Positions 1 through 9,117 are shown, counted from the stretch's first letter. The stretch: DNA of 64,000 bases from Pseudodesulfovibrio sp. JC047 (GCF_010468615.1 NZ_WUEH01000012.1:40378-104377); one strand, 5' to 3'. Numbers and translations: made by a program. Notes: generated by a model not told the origin, from the sequence alone.

Positions 1-702
1 CACCGTTGGGTGAAAAAAGGGTGGGTTGTTCTTGACGATGGTGGCCTTGGCATGTCCATCGTGGTCCCGTGCGGTGTGGGAAAAGTTTGCTGAGTGCATC
101 TCATAGATGAAAAGCGGGGTGGGGAGGTGGAGAAAACGCGCCTTTTTCATCACGCATTGTATCCAGTAATCCCAATCTTCATATTCTGTGGTGGTGCGAT
201 ACCGGATACCGGCATCCCAGATCCATCGACGATACATGGCGGTGTTCGGCAGGATATTTTGTGTCCGGAGCAGTCCCTGATTGAATTTCGGTAATGCTAC
301 TTTCCGAGCGGAGTGAAGGCCTTTTTCGAGATAATCCGTGTAGACGATATCGGTGTCCGGCGTTGTGTCGAGCGTGTTGACACACCGGGCGAGGAAGTCG
401 GGCAACAGGGAGTCATCCGCGTCCATGCAGAGCAGATAGTGACCAGTGGCCGTGGCCAGCCCCGCATTGCGGACCGGGCCGGGAGAGCCGGTGTGGTCCA
501 GTTGAAGGATTTCGAAACGGGCGCAGGGCAATCGGGTCGCCCATTGCGTTGCATTTGCCACGGATTCGTCGGTGCTGCCGTCGTCCACGAAAAGGATTTC
601 CACTGTTTCAAGCGGTAGGGTTTGCGCGGCAATGGACCCGAAAAGGCGGTCCGAGAAATGACCGTAATTGTAGTTGGGAATGATGATCGAGACCTGTGGC
701 AT
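1..702 (-). CDS. Family 2 glycosyltransferase, 3' end cut off by window edge
   Basis: This reading frame starts at an ATG at 702 and runs off the left end of the window without a stop, giving 234 codons. The protein opens with a GT-A fold signature: VSIIIPNYNYG at the N-terminus, then FVDDGSTDES around residues 40-50, and a metal-binding DxD-like motif in LLCMDADDSLLPD around residue 90. A later EDWDYW motif is typical of family 2 glycosyltransferases that transfer sugars to polysaccharide or glycoprotein acceptors. It starts 10 bases beyond the cbiD stop on the same strand, so it may be cotranscribed with cbiD by read-through. The acceptor and sugar cannot be told. The family call is solid; the end of the gene is not visible. 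Confidence 0.85.
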   Translation of the reverse strand, partial: MPQVSIIIPNYNYGHFSDRLFGSIAAQTLPLETVEILFVDDGSTDESVANATQWATRLPCARFEILQLDHTGSPGPVRNAGLATATGHYLLCMDADDSLLPDFLARCVNTLDTTPDTDIVYTDYLEKGLHSARKVALPKFNQGLLRTQNILPNTAMYRRWIWDAGIRYRTTTEYEDWDYWIQCVMKKARFLHLPTPLFIYEMHSANFSHTARDHDGHAKATIVKNNPPFFHPTV

Positions 703-711
703 GGACGTTCC

Positions 712-1842
712 CTATGCTGAAGGCGTTTCTTTTGAATATTTGGCTGTGTCGGTCGCAGGCTGTGACGTTCCCAGTGTGCGTCCGTCAAAGTCGAAGACCA
801 TGTACGAAACCGTGCAGCGACCGTCGGCAAAGGCCGTGGCTGAAGCCGAGGCCTTGCGGATCAGCAGATCGATGAGCGCGGGCCGGGCCGGATCGTTCTC
901 TAGCATGGCGAGCACCTGAACCGCAGTATTCGCACCCCGGATGACCGGGATATGGTGCGCGGCCACGTCGAGGCTTTCACACCAGTTGGCCAGCCTGTCG
1001 AAATCCACGGGGTGGGTCTTGGCATGGGTGTATGGCAGCCCCTGGGCCTGTTTGACCAGCTTGCCGAAAAACAGGGACCAGGTGACATGGGGAAAGTGTC
1101 GCTCTGCTGCGGCCTGCATGGCGGATTCGAAAAAGTCTGCGGCCTGAATCATGGCCAGTTCCGGGATGTGTGGATGGGCTTCCTGATACAGTCGTTCGGA
1201 CCGTCGTCCCGTGGTGAAGATGGCGGTGTCCAGACCTTGCGCCTTGGCCACATCCAATCCTTCTTCAATGGTCGCGATCCATGAGGCGTGGGAAAAAGGC
1301 TTGACGATACCCTGTGTGCCCAGAATGGAAATGCCGCCGATAATGCCGAGTCGGGAATTCATGGTTTTTGGGGCAATGGTCGCACCATTTGGCACCTCGA
1401 TGACAACGACAATGCGTTTGCCCTCAAGCGCACCGGCACCCGCTCGAATAGCTGTCTCGATTTGCCTGAGTGGTTCGGGATTGATGGCTGCCTTGCCCAC
1501 TGCCACGGGCAACCCCGGTAGGGTGACGCGGCCAACACCGGTTCCGCCGTCAATGTCCACGGACAGCCCGTGTTCATGGGATGACTCGATGGACACCACG
1601 GCCTGGATTTCCGTCCCGTGGGTCGCATCCGGGTCGTCGCCACCATCTTTCATGACCGTGACGCGGATGTTTTCGCCGTCCGGCTCGTATCGTTCGATGG
1701 GGACGGAAAGGGAGCCTCCGGGAGGAAGAGGGACGTCCACCGCCGTTGGGCGGGAGCCGGTCAGAAGAGCGATGACGCCACTCATGGCCGCTGCCGAAGC
1801 ACACGACCCCGTGGTTCGTCCGGTACGAAGCGTTTTAGACAT
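712..1842 (-). CDS. cbiD: Cobalt-precorrin-5B C1-methyltransferase CbiD
   Basis: CbiD methylates C-1 of cobalt-precorrin-5B in the oxygen-independent branch of corrin ring synthesis, using S-adenosylmethionine. The chosen start gives 376 residues and places the family hallmark GRTTGSCASAAA at residues 8-19; a longer in-frame extension to 1935 runs back into the neighbouring gene and is rejected. Further family features are the Gly-rich GTGVGRVTLPGLPV stretch and the GTQGIVKPFSHASW segment in the middle. It begins 8 bases after the stop of the upstream NAD(P)-binding gene, so the two are likely one transcript. The partners cbiG and cobJ lie 5 kb away on the other strand, so the pathway genes are dispersed. 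Confidence 0.95.
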   Translation of the reverse strand: MSKTLRTGRTTGSCASAAAMSGVIALLTGSRPTAVDVPLPPGGSLSVPIERYEPDGENIRVTVMKDGGDDPDATHGTEIQAVVSIESSHEHGLSVDIDGGTGVGRVTLPGLPVAVGKAAINPEPLRQIETAIRAGAGALEGKRIVVVIEVPNGATIAPKTMNSRLGIIGGISILGTQGIVKPFSHASWIATIEEGLDVAKAQGLDTAIFTTGRRSERLYQEAHPHIPELAMIQAADFFESAMQAAAERHFPHVTWSLFFGKLVKQAQGLPYTHAKTHPVDFDRLANWCESLDVAAHHIPVIRGANTAVQVLAMLENDPARPALIDLLIRKASASATAFADGRCTVSYMVFDFDGRTLGTSQPATDTAKYSKETPSA

Positions 1843-1849
1843 GATGATC

Positions 1850-3352
1850 CTAGGCGACACGACGAGGCGGTTGATACAAGTGCGTCCCTGCCAGGTCGGA
1901 GATATTTTTGAGAATGTTTTTGAATAAAAGGCCATGGAATGGATACATGGCGTACCAATAGAGAATGCCGGTCAGGCCCTTGGGGAGGAATTTTGCGGTC
2001 ATGGACAGGTCCACGGCATTGCCCCAATGCGCATCGAGCTTGAATTCGAGCAGGGCTTCGCCTGGTAGTCGCATTTCTGCCAGCAACAACAGTTTTTTGC
2101 CGGGGTCGCTGGAGATCACTCGCCAGAAATCCAATGCATCGCCCACGCGTGGCGTTTCGGTGCCATATGGTCGGCCTCGCCGGAGTCCGGGACCGGCCAG
2201 CAGCCGGTCGATCAGTCCCCGAATGCGCCAGAGTGAGTCGCCATAATACCACCCCTGTTCACCGCCGATTCGGGAAACGACCTCCCATACCTTGTCCGGG
2301 TCTCCCTGCAATCGGGCTGCGTAGCCCATTTCAAAACGGGTGCCTCCGGCATAATCCGGGTCATTGACCGAGGCCCATTCCGGCAGACAGGCACTGCCCA
2401 CGTCAAACAGACAGGTTTCGACCTGTTTGTGTTCGGTCTTGTCGAGGGCCAGTCGGATGGCATCCCGGCAGGACATGCGGTGGATGGGAATGAGTGAGTG
2501 GATACGGTTGTCCCGGCAGATGACTTCATTGCGCAATCCTTCGATCAGGGAGCGGGAGAGTGTCATGGGGACCGGAGTGATCATGGAGACCCAGAAGGAC
2601 GACAGTCGGGGCGAGAGAAACGGCAACGCGTGGATGCGCCGTTTCGGGATGTCCGCAACTTCGGCATAGAGTTGAAATAGTTCTTCATAGGACAGGATGT
2701 CCGGGCCGCCGATATCCAGCGTCAAGCCGGCTGTTTCTTTGGTTTCCAGGCAGCCGATCAGATAGTCGAGCACATTACGGATGGAAATGGGCTGGGTTTT
2801 TGTGCGGACCCATTTGGGGGTGAGCATGAAGGGCAATCGGTCCGCCAGATACCGCACCAATTCGAATGATGAGGACCCGGAGCCGATGATTTGGGCGGCG
2901 CGCAGTGTGGTCACCGAAGCCGGGGCCAGCGCGAGAATTCGACTGACTTCGGCCCGGGAACGGAGATGCTTGGACAACGGATGGTCTGCGTGATCTTCCC
3001 CCAGTCCTCCTAAATAGATGATACGCGAAAGGCCGGTTTTTTGCGCTGCTGTGACCATGTTGTACGCGGCATCGCGTTCCTGTGCCGCGAAATCCCGGCT
3101 CGGACCGCTCATGGAATGGACCAGATAATAGGCTGCGGAACACCCTTTGGCCGCACGGGTCAGGCTGGCCGCGTCGTGCATATCCGCTTGTACCGCTTCC
3201 ACATGGGGATTGCGTCCCCATGACCGTCCCCGGATCTTGTCCACACTGCGTCCGGCAGCGCGCACAGTAAATCCTTTTTCCACCAGCAGGGGAACCAGTC
3301 GGCCTCCGACATAGCCGGTGGAACCGAGAACCAGAATCGGGCCGTGTGTCAT
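1850..3352 (-). CDS. NAD(P)-binding epimerase-like protein with C-terminal DUF2867 domain
   Basis: A two-domain protein of 500 residues. The N-terminal part is an atypical extended short-chain dehydrogenase/NmrA-like Rossmann fold with the dinucleotide motif GSTGYVGG at residues 10-17 and a YLVHSM segment near residue 90. The C-terminal third (about 330-495) matches the DUF2867 pattern, with WYYGDSLWRIRG, GDALDFWRV and a final region ending near residue 500. Such fusions are found in many bacteria; the substrate is not known. The ATG at 3352 was chosen because it places the Rossmann motif at the N-terminus; the open frame extending to 3601 overlaps the lipoprotein gene. It sits between the lipoprotein gene and cbiD on the same strand. 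Confidence 0.85.
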   Translation of the reverse strand: MTHGPILVLGSTGYVGGRLVPLLVEKGFTVRAAGRSVDKIRGRSWGRNPHVEAVQADMHDAASLTRAAKGCSAAYYLVHSMSGPSRDFAAQERDAAYNMVTAAQKTGLSRIIYLGGLGEDHADHPLSKHLRSRAEVSRILALAPASVTTLRAAQIIGSGSSSFELVRYLADRLPFMLTPKWVRTKTQPISIRNVLDYLIGCLETKETAGLTLDIGGPDILSYEELFQLYAEVADIPKRRIHALPFLSPRLSSFWVSMITPVPMTLSRSLIEGLRNEVICRDNRIHSLIPIHRMSCRDAIRLALDKTEHKQVETCLFDVGSACLPEWASVNDPDYAGGTRFEMGYAARLQGDPDKVWEVVSRIGGEQGWYYGDSLWRIRGLIDRLLAGPGLRRGRPYGTETPRVGDALDFWRVISSDPGKKLLLLAEMRLPGEALLEFKLDAHWGNAVDLSMTAKFLPKGLTGILYWYAMYPFHGLLFKNILKNISDLAGTHLYQPPRRVA

Positions 3353-3365
3353 GCCGTCCCTCTGC

Positions 3366-3644
3366 TTACCGGGGTTTGGTTTCGAACCGATACCCATCGT
3401 AATCTCGCTGGGGTATCCAGCCTTTTTCCCGCAAGCATTTTTCGTATTGGACGGCCTGTTGGCGTTTGTCCAATGGATACAGGTCCAGTGCATTGAACTT
3501 GCAAGTATCCGTGTCCTTGGCGAATTGTTTGTCGGCCGCCGCGCCGCTGAGATCGGTGTGATACCACGCTCTTGAACAGCCTGAAAACAGGAGCAGGGCA
3601 AGGAGCAAAAGGGTGAGACTCACGGTGAAAACGAGCTGGCGCAT
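3366..3644 (-). CDS. Small putative lipoprotein of unknown function
   Basis: This 92-residue protein has a hydrophobic signal segment (residues 5-20) ending in a lipobox-like LFSGC, with Cys23 as the probable lipidation site. The mature part is short and polar, contains a CKFNALDLYP segment and a KCLREKGW segment, and so has two further cysteines that could form a disulfide outside the cytoplasm. I do not recognise a named function. It lies 13 bases before the NAD(P)-binding gene and just after gpsA, all on the minus strand, which suggests a shared transcript without telling a role. Confidence 0.75.
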   Translation of the reverse strand: MRQLVFTVSLTLLLLALLLFSGCSRAWYHTDLSGAAADKQFAKDTDTCKFNALDLYPLDKRQQAVQYEKCLREKGWIPQRDYDGYRFETKPR

Positions 3645-3658
3645 GGCGACTCCCGGGG

Positions 3659-4651
3659 TTATTCGTCTTTCAGGTTCCGGTTCATCAGGTCGCGAGTGGC
3701 CTGGGCCGGGTCTTTGTCCTCATAGAGTATCTTATACACTTGATCGGTGATGGGCAATTCCACGCCGAGTTTTTGTGACAGGTCATGCAGGGACTTGGTG
3801 GTTTTGACGCCTTCAGCCACCGCGTGCATGTCATTGATGATGTCGTTGAGTTTTTGTCCTTGTCCGAGTTTCAGGCCCACTTGTCGGTTGCGAGACAGGT
3901 CGCCGGTGCAGGTCAGGACCAGATCGCCCATGCCGGAAAGTCCCATGAAGGTCCGTTCCTGACCGCCCATGGCTTCTCCCAGACGGCTCAGTTCGGCCAG
4001 TCCTCTGGTAATGAGTGCGGCTCTGGCATCGTGCCCGAAGTTGAGACCATCGGCCATGCCGGCTGCAATGGCAATGACGTTCTTGACCGCGCCACCCAGC
4101 TCCACACCGCGATAATCGGGGGTGAAATAGACGCGGAAATACGGGGTGGAAAAGGCTTCCTGCAATTCGCGGCCAAGTTCGTGATCCTCACATCCCAGCG
4201 AGACTGAGGTGGGCATGTCAGCGGATACCTCGGCGGCAAAGGACGGGCCGGATAACGAGGCGTAACGGGGGCGTTTCCCTTCGAGTGATTCGGCGACGAC
4301 ACGGGACATGGGGGCCAGAGTATCCAGTTCGATGCCCTTGGATGCGCAGACGATAACCGGGTTGTCCGGCAGGATGTCGCGGAATCCTTCAAGGGCTGGT
4401 CGGATGAACTGACTCGGAATGACGACCAGAAAGTAATCGGCTTCGGCAAAGGCGATTTCGGGGTCGGATTCGACGTTGAGTTTTTCGGACAGGGTGACAC
4501 CCGGCAGAAACGTGGTGTTTTCCCGGTTTTTTCGAATGGCGGTGACCACTTCTGGTTCACGTGCCCACAGGGTTGTATTGACATTGTTCTTTGCGAGCAT
4601 GTCGGCCAGGGTGGTACCCCATGCGCCTGCGCCCAGAACTGCTATTTTCAT
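3659..4651 (-). CDS. gpsA: NAD(P)-dependent glycerol-3-phosphate dehydrogenase
   Basis: GpsA reduces dihydroxyacetone phosphate to sn-glycerol 3-phosphate, the backbone precursor of membrane phospholipids, in the cytoplasm. The 330-residue product begins with the Rossmann motif GAGAWGTTLA (residues 7-16) and carries the family segments VCASKGIE, LSGPSFAAEV, GGAVKNVIAIAAG with the catalytic lysine, and LSGMGDLVLTCTG. The length equals the usual size for the family. The open frame continues far upstream, but only the ATG at 4651 puts the dinucleotide motif at the N-terminus. It is divergent from the siroheme decarboxylase gene, with a 141-base shared upstream region. Confidence 0.97.
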   Translation of the reverse strand: MKIAVLGAGAWGTTLADMLAKNNVNTTLWAREPEVVTAIRKNRENTTFLPGVTLSEKLNVESDPEIAFAEADYFLVVIPSQFIRPALEGFRDILPDNPVIVCASKGIELDTLAPMSRVVAESLEGKRPRYASLSGPSFAAEVSADMPTSVSLGCEDHELGRELQEAFSTPYFRVYFTPDYRGVELGGAVKNVIAIAAGMADGLNFGHDARAALITRGLAELSRLGEAMGGQERTFMGLSGMGDLVLTCTGDLSRNRQVGLKLGQGQKLNDIINDMHAVAEGVKTTKSLHDLSQKLGVELPITDQVYKILYEDKDPAQATRDLMNRNLKDE

Positions 4652-4792
4652 GGATAAACTCCTTTGGTGCTCTCTACGATTGTGCAGCATACGTATGCTG
4701 GGAGCGGGTGGCAAGTCCCCAGTTCCGACTGGATAAAGGCGGGTGCGTGCACAAGGTTGCATCCTGTTACAGCCAGATGTATAGACCCTCCC

Positions 4793-5269
4793 ATGGCTAT
4801 ACAATTCACCGAGACCGAGGAAAGGATACTCGCGCTGGCCGGGACTGATTTGCCGGACACCGAGCAGCCGTTCAAAACCATTGCCGAGACAGTGGGAGTG
4901 GACGAGCAGGATGTGCTCAATCTTTTGGCTGATCTCAAGGAGCGCAAGATTATTCGCCGCTTTGGAGCGACGCTCAGACACCAGCAGGCCGGATATGGTC
5001 ACAATGCCATGGTGGCTTGGCGTGTGCCGGAAGAGCGGACAGACGAGGTCGGTGCAATCTTTTCGGCCCGATCCGAAATCTCCCATTGCTACATTCGGCG
5101 TACCTACCCGGAGTGGACGTATAATTTTTACACCATGATTCATGGTGAACGACCGGGCCATGCCCAGGAAGTGGTGGCCGAACTCGAGCAGATCATCGGT
5201 ATTGATGACAACTGCGTCCTGCGGTCCCTGAAAGAACTGAAAAAAACCTCCATGGTCTATTTCAAATAA
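4793..5269 (+). CDS. ahbB: Lrp/AsnC-like siroheme decarboxylase subunit (AhbB-like)
   Basis: In sulfate reducers heme is made from siroheme; AhbA and AhbB together decarboxylate siroheme to 12,18-didecarboxysiroheme. This 158-residue protein has the Lrp/AsnC layout: an N-terminal helix-turn-helix-like part ending in KIIRRFGATLRH, then a ligand-binding domain with NAMVAWRVP, SHCYIRRTYPEWTYNFYTMIHG and a final helix. The RRFGA..RH and YPEW..N.YTM..H segments are typical of the decarboxylase subfamily, not of amino acid regulators. It is 27 bases upstream of hemL, which supports a heme role. The size favours AhbB over AhbA, but I cannot separate the two subunits with certainty. Its partner and the radical SAM steps are not in the window. 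Confidence 0.8.
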   Translation: MAIQFTETEERILALAGTDLPDTEQPFKTIAETVGVDEQDVLNLLADLKERKIIRRFGATLRHQQAGYGHNAMVAWRVPEERTDEVGAIFSARSEISHCYIRRTYPEWTYNFYTMIHGERPGHAQEVVAELEQIIGIDDNCVLRSLKELKKTSMVYFK

Positions 5270-5296
5270 TCCAATCGACACGAATCCGAGGCTGTC

Positions 5297-6556
5297 ATGA
5301 ACTCAAAAGAACTTTTTGCCAAGGCCCAGACCTTGATGCCCGGCGGTGTAAATTCGCCCCTGCGTGCCTGCAAGTACGTCAACGCTGAACCTGTCTTCAT
5401 CGAGAACGCCAAAGGCGCGTATCTCTACGATGTGGAAGGTCGCAAGTATATCGATTACGTCTTTTCCTGGGGACCGCAGATTCTCGGCCATCAGGACCCT
5501 GCCGTGTCCGAAGCGGCACACAAGGCCATCGATCAGGGATCAAGCTATGGCGCGCCCTGTTTTGGTGAGGTCGCTCTGGCCGAAGCCATCAACAAGATCG
5601 TTCCTTCCATGGATATGATGCGCATGGTTTCATCCGGAACCGAGGCCACCATGTCCGCTCTGCGTCTGGCTCGGGGCTACACGGGCCGGGACAAGTTCGT
5701 GAAGTTCATCGGTAACTATCATGGTCATGCCGACGCCTTCTTGGCTGCTGCCGGTTCTGCCGCAGCCGTTGTGCCTGGAACGCCCGGTGTCCCGGAAGCA
5801 GTGACCAGTCACACTTTGCTCGCCCAGTATAACGATCTTGAGGCGGTCAAGGCCCTGTTCAAGGAGTCCGGTGACGAGATTGCCTGTGTCATCGTGGAGC
5901 CGGTCGCCGGAAACATGGGACTGGTCAAGCCCAAGGACGGGTTCCTTCAGGGATTGCGTGATTTGTGTACCGAATACGGTGCAGTGCTGATTTTTGATGA
6001 AGTCATTACCGGATTCAGGGTCGCTCGTGGTGGCGCGCAGGAACGGTTCGGCATCACCCCGGACCTGACCACGCTCGGCAAGATCATCGGCGGCGGTTTC
6101 CCGGTGGGATGTTTTGGCGGCAAGCGGGAAATCATGGAACACATGGCCCCTGTCGGCGGCGTATTCCAGGCAGGAACACTGTCCGGCAACCCGGTGGCCA
6201 TGGCTGCTGGTGTGGCAGCCTTGAACCGTTTGAGCGAATGTGATTATGACGCTCTGGAAGCCCGGACAACCGCGTTTACCGAAGAACTGGCATCCATCAT
6301 TTCCGGAAAGGGCAAACCTGTTCATCTTGTGCAGGTTGGTTCAGCTTTTACCATGTATTTTTCCGACAAGCCGGTGACCAATATGATTGAATCCGGTGAA
6401 TGTGACGGAGAGGCATATGCCACCTATTGGCAACAGATGATCGCTCAGGGTATTTATTTGGCCCCGGCCGGTTTCGAGTGCGCCTTTACATCTTTCGCCC
6501 ATACGGACGAGGATTTTGAGAAAACACTGGATGCAGCCCGAAAGGTTGAATTCTAG
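5297..6556 (+). CDS. hemL: Glutamate-1-semialdehyde 2,1-aminomutase
   Basis: HemL is a PLP enzyme that converts glutamate-1-semialdehyde to 5-aminolevulinate, the first committed tetrapyrrole precursor in the C5 pathway. The 419-residue protein starts with the family motif [12 protein letters not shown] and contains [30 protein letters not shown] and the cofactor lysine in [13 protein letters not shown]. Length and motifs match the family fully. It follows the siroheme decarboxylase gene by 27 bases and is probably cotranscribed, linking the entry of the pathway to its siroheme-to-heme exit. A hairpin with a U-run lies just downstream. Confidence 0.98.
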   Translation: MNSKELFAKAQTLMPGGVNSPLRACKYVNAEPVFIENAKGAYLYDVEGRKYIDYVFSWGPQILGHQDPAVSEAAHKAIDQGSSYGAPCFGEVALAEAINKIVPSMDMMRMVSSGTEATMSALRLARGYTGRDKFVKFIGNYHGHADAFLAAAGSAAAVVPGTPGVPEAVTSHTLLAQYNDLEAVKALFKESGDEIACVIVEPVAGNMGLVKPKDGFLQGLRDLCTEYGAVLIFDEVITGFRVARGGAQERFGITPDLTTLGKIIGGGFPVGCFGGKREIMEHMAPVGGVFQAGTLSGNPVAMAAGVAALNRLSECDYDALEARTTAFTEELASIISGKGKPVHLVQVGSAFTMYFSDKPVTNMIESGECDGEAYATYWQQMIAQGIYLAPAGFECAFTSFAHTDEDFEKTLDAARKVEF

Positions 6557-6584
6557 TCGAGAGTTTTTGGTTGAGTCGAAAACC

Positions 6585-6618
6585 GGGTCGATGCGCCGCG
6601 CGTATCGGCCTGTTTTTA
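6585..6618 (+). terminator. Probable rho-independent terminator after hemL
   Basis: A 7-base stem (GGTCGAT paired with ATCGGCC, one G-U wobble) separated by a GC-rich loop is followed by TGTTTTTATT. It lies 29 bases beyond the hemL stop and about 90 bases before cbiG. Confidence 0.5.
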
Positions 6619-6710
6619 TTGTAAAGTTGATAGTGCTTCCTCTTTTTGCCGAGGGGTATTTTTTCACTTTTTCACTTTTGAATCATGCATGACGCTGATA
6701 AAGATAGAGA

Positions 6711-7739
6711 ATGACAGCAAAAAAAATAGCGTATTACGCCCTGACCAGTAAGGGGCATACCATTGTCAGCCGTTTGGCTGTGAAGTTGGGCGGGACTGTG
6801 TATGCGTCCCGACGTCTTGAGGCCGAAGGGGCCACTCCGTTCGATTCGCTTTCCGATTTGATCGCCGCGACCTTCAATGCGTTTGATGCGCACGTTTTTG
6901 TTGCCGCATCCGGGATTGTTGTTCGTTGTCTTGCTCCGCACTTGCAAAGCAAGGAAACCGACCCCGCAGTGGTGTGTCTGGATCAGGAAGGCAAGTTTGC
7001 CATCAGCCTGTTGTCCGGCCATCTGGGGGGTGCCAATGAATTGGCCACGCAGTGCGCGCGGGTCATGGATGGACAACCCGTGATTACCACGGCCACGGAT
7101 TCCGTGGGTGTTTTGTCCATCGACATGCTGGCGCAGTCTCGGGGATTGGCCATCGGCGATATCAGCAAGGTGAAGTATGTCAATATGGCCTTGTTGGAAG
7201 GGTTGCTGGTGCAGTTGCATGATCCCGAAGATTGGCTCGGTCTTGCCTGGAATATGAACTTTGAAGGCGTGAATTCGGTTGAGGATTGGGATACGTCCCG
7301 GCCTGGTGTCTGGGTTTCCTGGCAGAATGATTGCCCGGAAGGGGCGTTGTGCCTGCATCCTCGGACATTGCATATGGGTATCGGCTGCCGTCGTGACGTG
7401 TCCAAGGAAGAAATTCTTGACCATGTTCATACGATTTTCGCGGCAAAAGGACTTGCTTTGAAGAGCGTTGCCTCTCTCGGGTCTGTGGAAGCAAAACGGA
7501 ATGAAGTCGGATTGCTTGAAGCCGCTGAAGATTTTGGCGTTGAGCCGGTTTTTTATTCGACCAAACAGCTTGCCTCTATTGATGTTCCCTCCCCGTCCGA
7601 CATGGTGCTTGCTCATATGGCTGTACCTTCGGTGGCCGAAGCTTCAGCTTTGCTCGCGTCCCATGGTGGAGAGTTGATCGTGACCAAACAGAAAACCAGT
7701 ACAGTGACCTTGGCTGTTGCGAGGACGCGGAATGATTAA
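6711..7739 (+). CDS. cbiG: Cobalamin biosynthesis protein CbiG (cobalt-precorrin-5A hydrolase)
   Basis: CbiG opens the ring-A acetate delta-lactone of cobalt-precorrin-5A, releasing acetaldehyde, in the anaerobic cobalamin pathway. The 342-residue product has the usual three parts: an N-terminal domain with VFVAASGIVVRCLAPHL, a central one with LLSGHLGGANELA and TTATDSVGV, and a C-terminal CobE-like domain starting around LHMGIGCRRDVS, with SLGSVEAKRNEVGLLE and ASALLASHGG. The gene overlaps cobJ by 8 bases, which points to coupled translation. Length and order of domains are normal. Confidence 0.95.
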   Translation: MTAKKIAYYALTSKGHTIVSRLAVKLGGTVYASRRLEAEGATPFDSLSDLIAATFNAFDAHVFVAASGIVVRCLAPHLQSKETDPAVVCLDQEGKFAISLLSGHLGGANELATQCARVMDGQPVITTATDSVGVLSIDMLAQSRGLAIGDISKVKYVNMALLEGLLVQLHDPEDWLGLAWNMNFEGVNSVEDWDTSRPGVWVSWQNDCPEGALCLHPRTLHMGIGCRRDVSKEEILDHVHTIFAAKGLALKSVASLGSVEAKRNEVGLLEAAEDFGVEPVFYSTKQLASIDVPSPSDMVLAHMAVPSVAEASALLASHGGELIVTKQKTSTVTLAVARTRND

Positions 7740-8478
7740 AGCAGTGAGTTTGGGACCCGGTGACGAGAGCCTCTTGGTCCCTGCCGCCCGAGCGGCTTTG
7801 CAGGATGCGGATGTTATCGCCGGGTACAAGGGATATATTGAGTTGACGCCTCCTGAATTGTTGGAAGGCAAGGAAATCGTGTCCACGGGTATGATGGGTG
7901 AAGTGGAACGCGTGAAGGCTGCGGTGGACTGTGCCCGTTCTGGCAAGAAAACCGTGATGGTGTGCAGCGGCGACGCTGGCATTTACGCCATGGCCGGATT
8001 GATTCTGGAAATTCTCGAAGCGGAAAATCTGCTTGAGACCATTCCGTTCGAGGTTATTCCCGGAGTGGCCGCATTCAATGCGGCGTCTGCCCTGCTCGGA
8101 GCACCGCTCATGCACGATTTTGCTTCGATCAGTCTGAGCGATCTGCTCACACCGTGGGAACGTATCGAAAAACGACTCTCGGCTGCGGCAGAAGCGGATT
8201 TCGTCATCGCCATCTATAATCCGCGTTCCCGAAAACGGCATGACCAGTTGCGCAAAGCGCTTGATATTATCGGGAAATTCCGTTCACCAGAAACCCCGGT
8301 CGGTGTTGTTGGCAAGGCATATCGTCCTGGCCAATCCGTCACGGCGGTGCCTTTGAATCAGGTCGATGTGGAGACAGTGGACATGCAGACCGTGCTCATT
8401 GTCGGGAATTCCGCAACCCGGATTACGGGTGGCCGTATGTTGACACCACGGGGTTATCACCGAAAATATGATATCTGA
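7732..8478 (+). CDS. cobJ: Precorrin-3B / cobalt-precorrin-3B C17-methyltransferase
   Basis: This SAM-dependent methylase performs C-17 methylation and ring contraction of the corrin macrocycle; in the anaerobic pathway the protein is called CbiH. The ATG at 7732 gives 248 residues with the tetrapyrrole methylase fold: VSLGPGDESLL at the N-terminus, VMVCSGDAGIYAMAG, FEVIPGVAAFNAASALLGAPLMHDF, and IYNPRSRKR. Those are the signature segments of the CobJ/CbiH group. A start 15 bases earlier (7717) is possible but less likely, since the chosen ATG overlaps the cbiG stop by a typical 8 bases. It works directly with cbiG and cbiD. Confidence 0.95.
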   Translation: MIKAVSLGPGDESLLVPAARAALQDADVIAGYKGYIELTPPELLEGKEIVSTGMMGEVERVKAAVDCARSGKKTVMVCSGDAGIYAMAGLILEILEAENLLETIPFEVIPGVAAFNAASALLGAPLMHDFASISLSDLLTPWERIEKRLSAAAEADFVIAIYNPRSRKRHDQLRKALDIIGKFRSPETPVGVVGKAYRPGQSVTAVPLNQVDVETVDMQTVLIVGNSATRITGGRMLTPRGYHRKYDI

Positions 8479-8562
8479 TACGAGTGGGGAAACTCGGAAA
8501 AGGCCCTTGCCTTGAAGGGGCTTTATCAGGTAAAAGCGAAAGTCTACGGTAGCGTACCTTCC

Positions 8563-8590
8563 TTGACAGGGGGGGGATACTTATTTATCC
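8563..8590 (+). promoter_or_regulatory. Candidate sigma-70 promoter of cytochrome c3
   Basis: A perfect -35 hexamer TTGACA at 8563-8568 is followed, after a G-run, by an AT-rich TTATTTATCC block with a plausible -10 (TTATCC) at 16 bases spacing. It lies about 60 bases before the cytochrome c3 start. The -10 is weak, so this is only a candidate. Confidence 0.4.
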
Positions 8591-8649
8591 CGCTCAGTAG
8601 AGAGTGTGACTGTTTATCTTTTTTTTATGCAACAGGAGGAACTAACTCA

Positions 8650-9063
8650 ATGAAGAAATCACTGATGATCAGCCTGATGGTTGTTGCTCTGGTGTGCGTG
8701 TTCGCCTTGCCTGCGGTTATCGCCGGTAATGCCGCTCCGGACCAGATTACGATCACTGCCCCTGAGGGCGTGAAGGCGACCAAGACACCCGTTGACTTTC
8801 CGCACAAGATGCATGCCGATTCCGGCATCGACTGTCTGGTCTGTCACCACAAGGACGAGTCCAAAGACGCAGTCAAGAGCTGTGCCGCCGAGGGCTGTCA
8901 CGTAGATGCCAGCAAGGCTGCCAAGAAGAAACCTGAAGGTTTCTACCAGGCTTTCCATAACAAGAAGTCCAAGACTTCCTGTCTGGGTTGCCACAAGGCT
9001 GAAAAGAAAGCCGGCAACAAGAAAGCTCCCGTAAGCTGTAAGGCTTGCCACCCCAAGAAGTAA
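8650..9063 (+). CDS. Tetraheme cytochrome c3 (periplasmic)
   Basis: Class III cytochrome c3 carries electrons in the periplasm between hydrogenase or formate dehydrogenase and membrane complexes of sulfate reducers. The 137-residue precursor has a Sec signal peptide (positive start, hydrophobic residues 5-25) and four heme sites in order: CLVCH, CAAEGCH, CLGCH and CKACH. The first is followed by a second histidine (CHH) and preceded by FPHKMH, which supply axial ligands in the family. Sites 1, 3 and 4 are CXXCH and site 2 is CX4CH; some other c3 proteins have CX4CH at site 4 as well. A strong AGGAGG site lies 10 bases before the ATG, which fits a highly expressed protein. Confidence 0.97.
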   Translation: MKKSLMISLMVVALVCVFALPAVIAGNAAPDQITITAPEGVKATKTPVDFPHKMHADSGIDCLVCHHKDESKDAVKSCAAEGCHVDASKAAKKKPEGFYQAFHNKKSKTSCLGCHKAEKKAGNKKAPVSCKACHPKK

Positions 9064-9079
9064 AACGCTCGGGTAATTC

Positions 9080-9117
9080 GAGGGGGGGCTGTTCAAAGAC
9101 GGCTCCCTCTTTTTTTT
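9080..9117 (+). terminator. Rho-independent terminator after cytochrome c3
   Basis: A G-rich arm beginning GAGGG pairs with ACGGCTCCCTC, with wobble pairs, and is followed by eight T residues. It starts 17 bases beyond the stop codon of the cytochrome gene. Confidence 0.85.

Noticed and set aside
297..830. 177-codon open frame on the minus strand
   Set aside because: Wrong frame relative to the glycosyltransferase, which has a clean GT2 start at 702.
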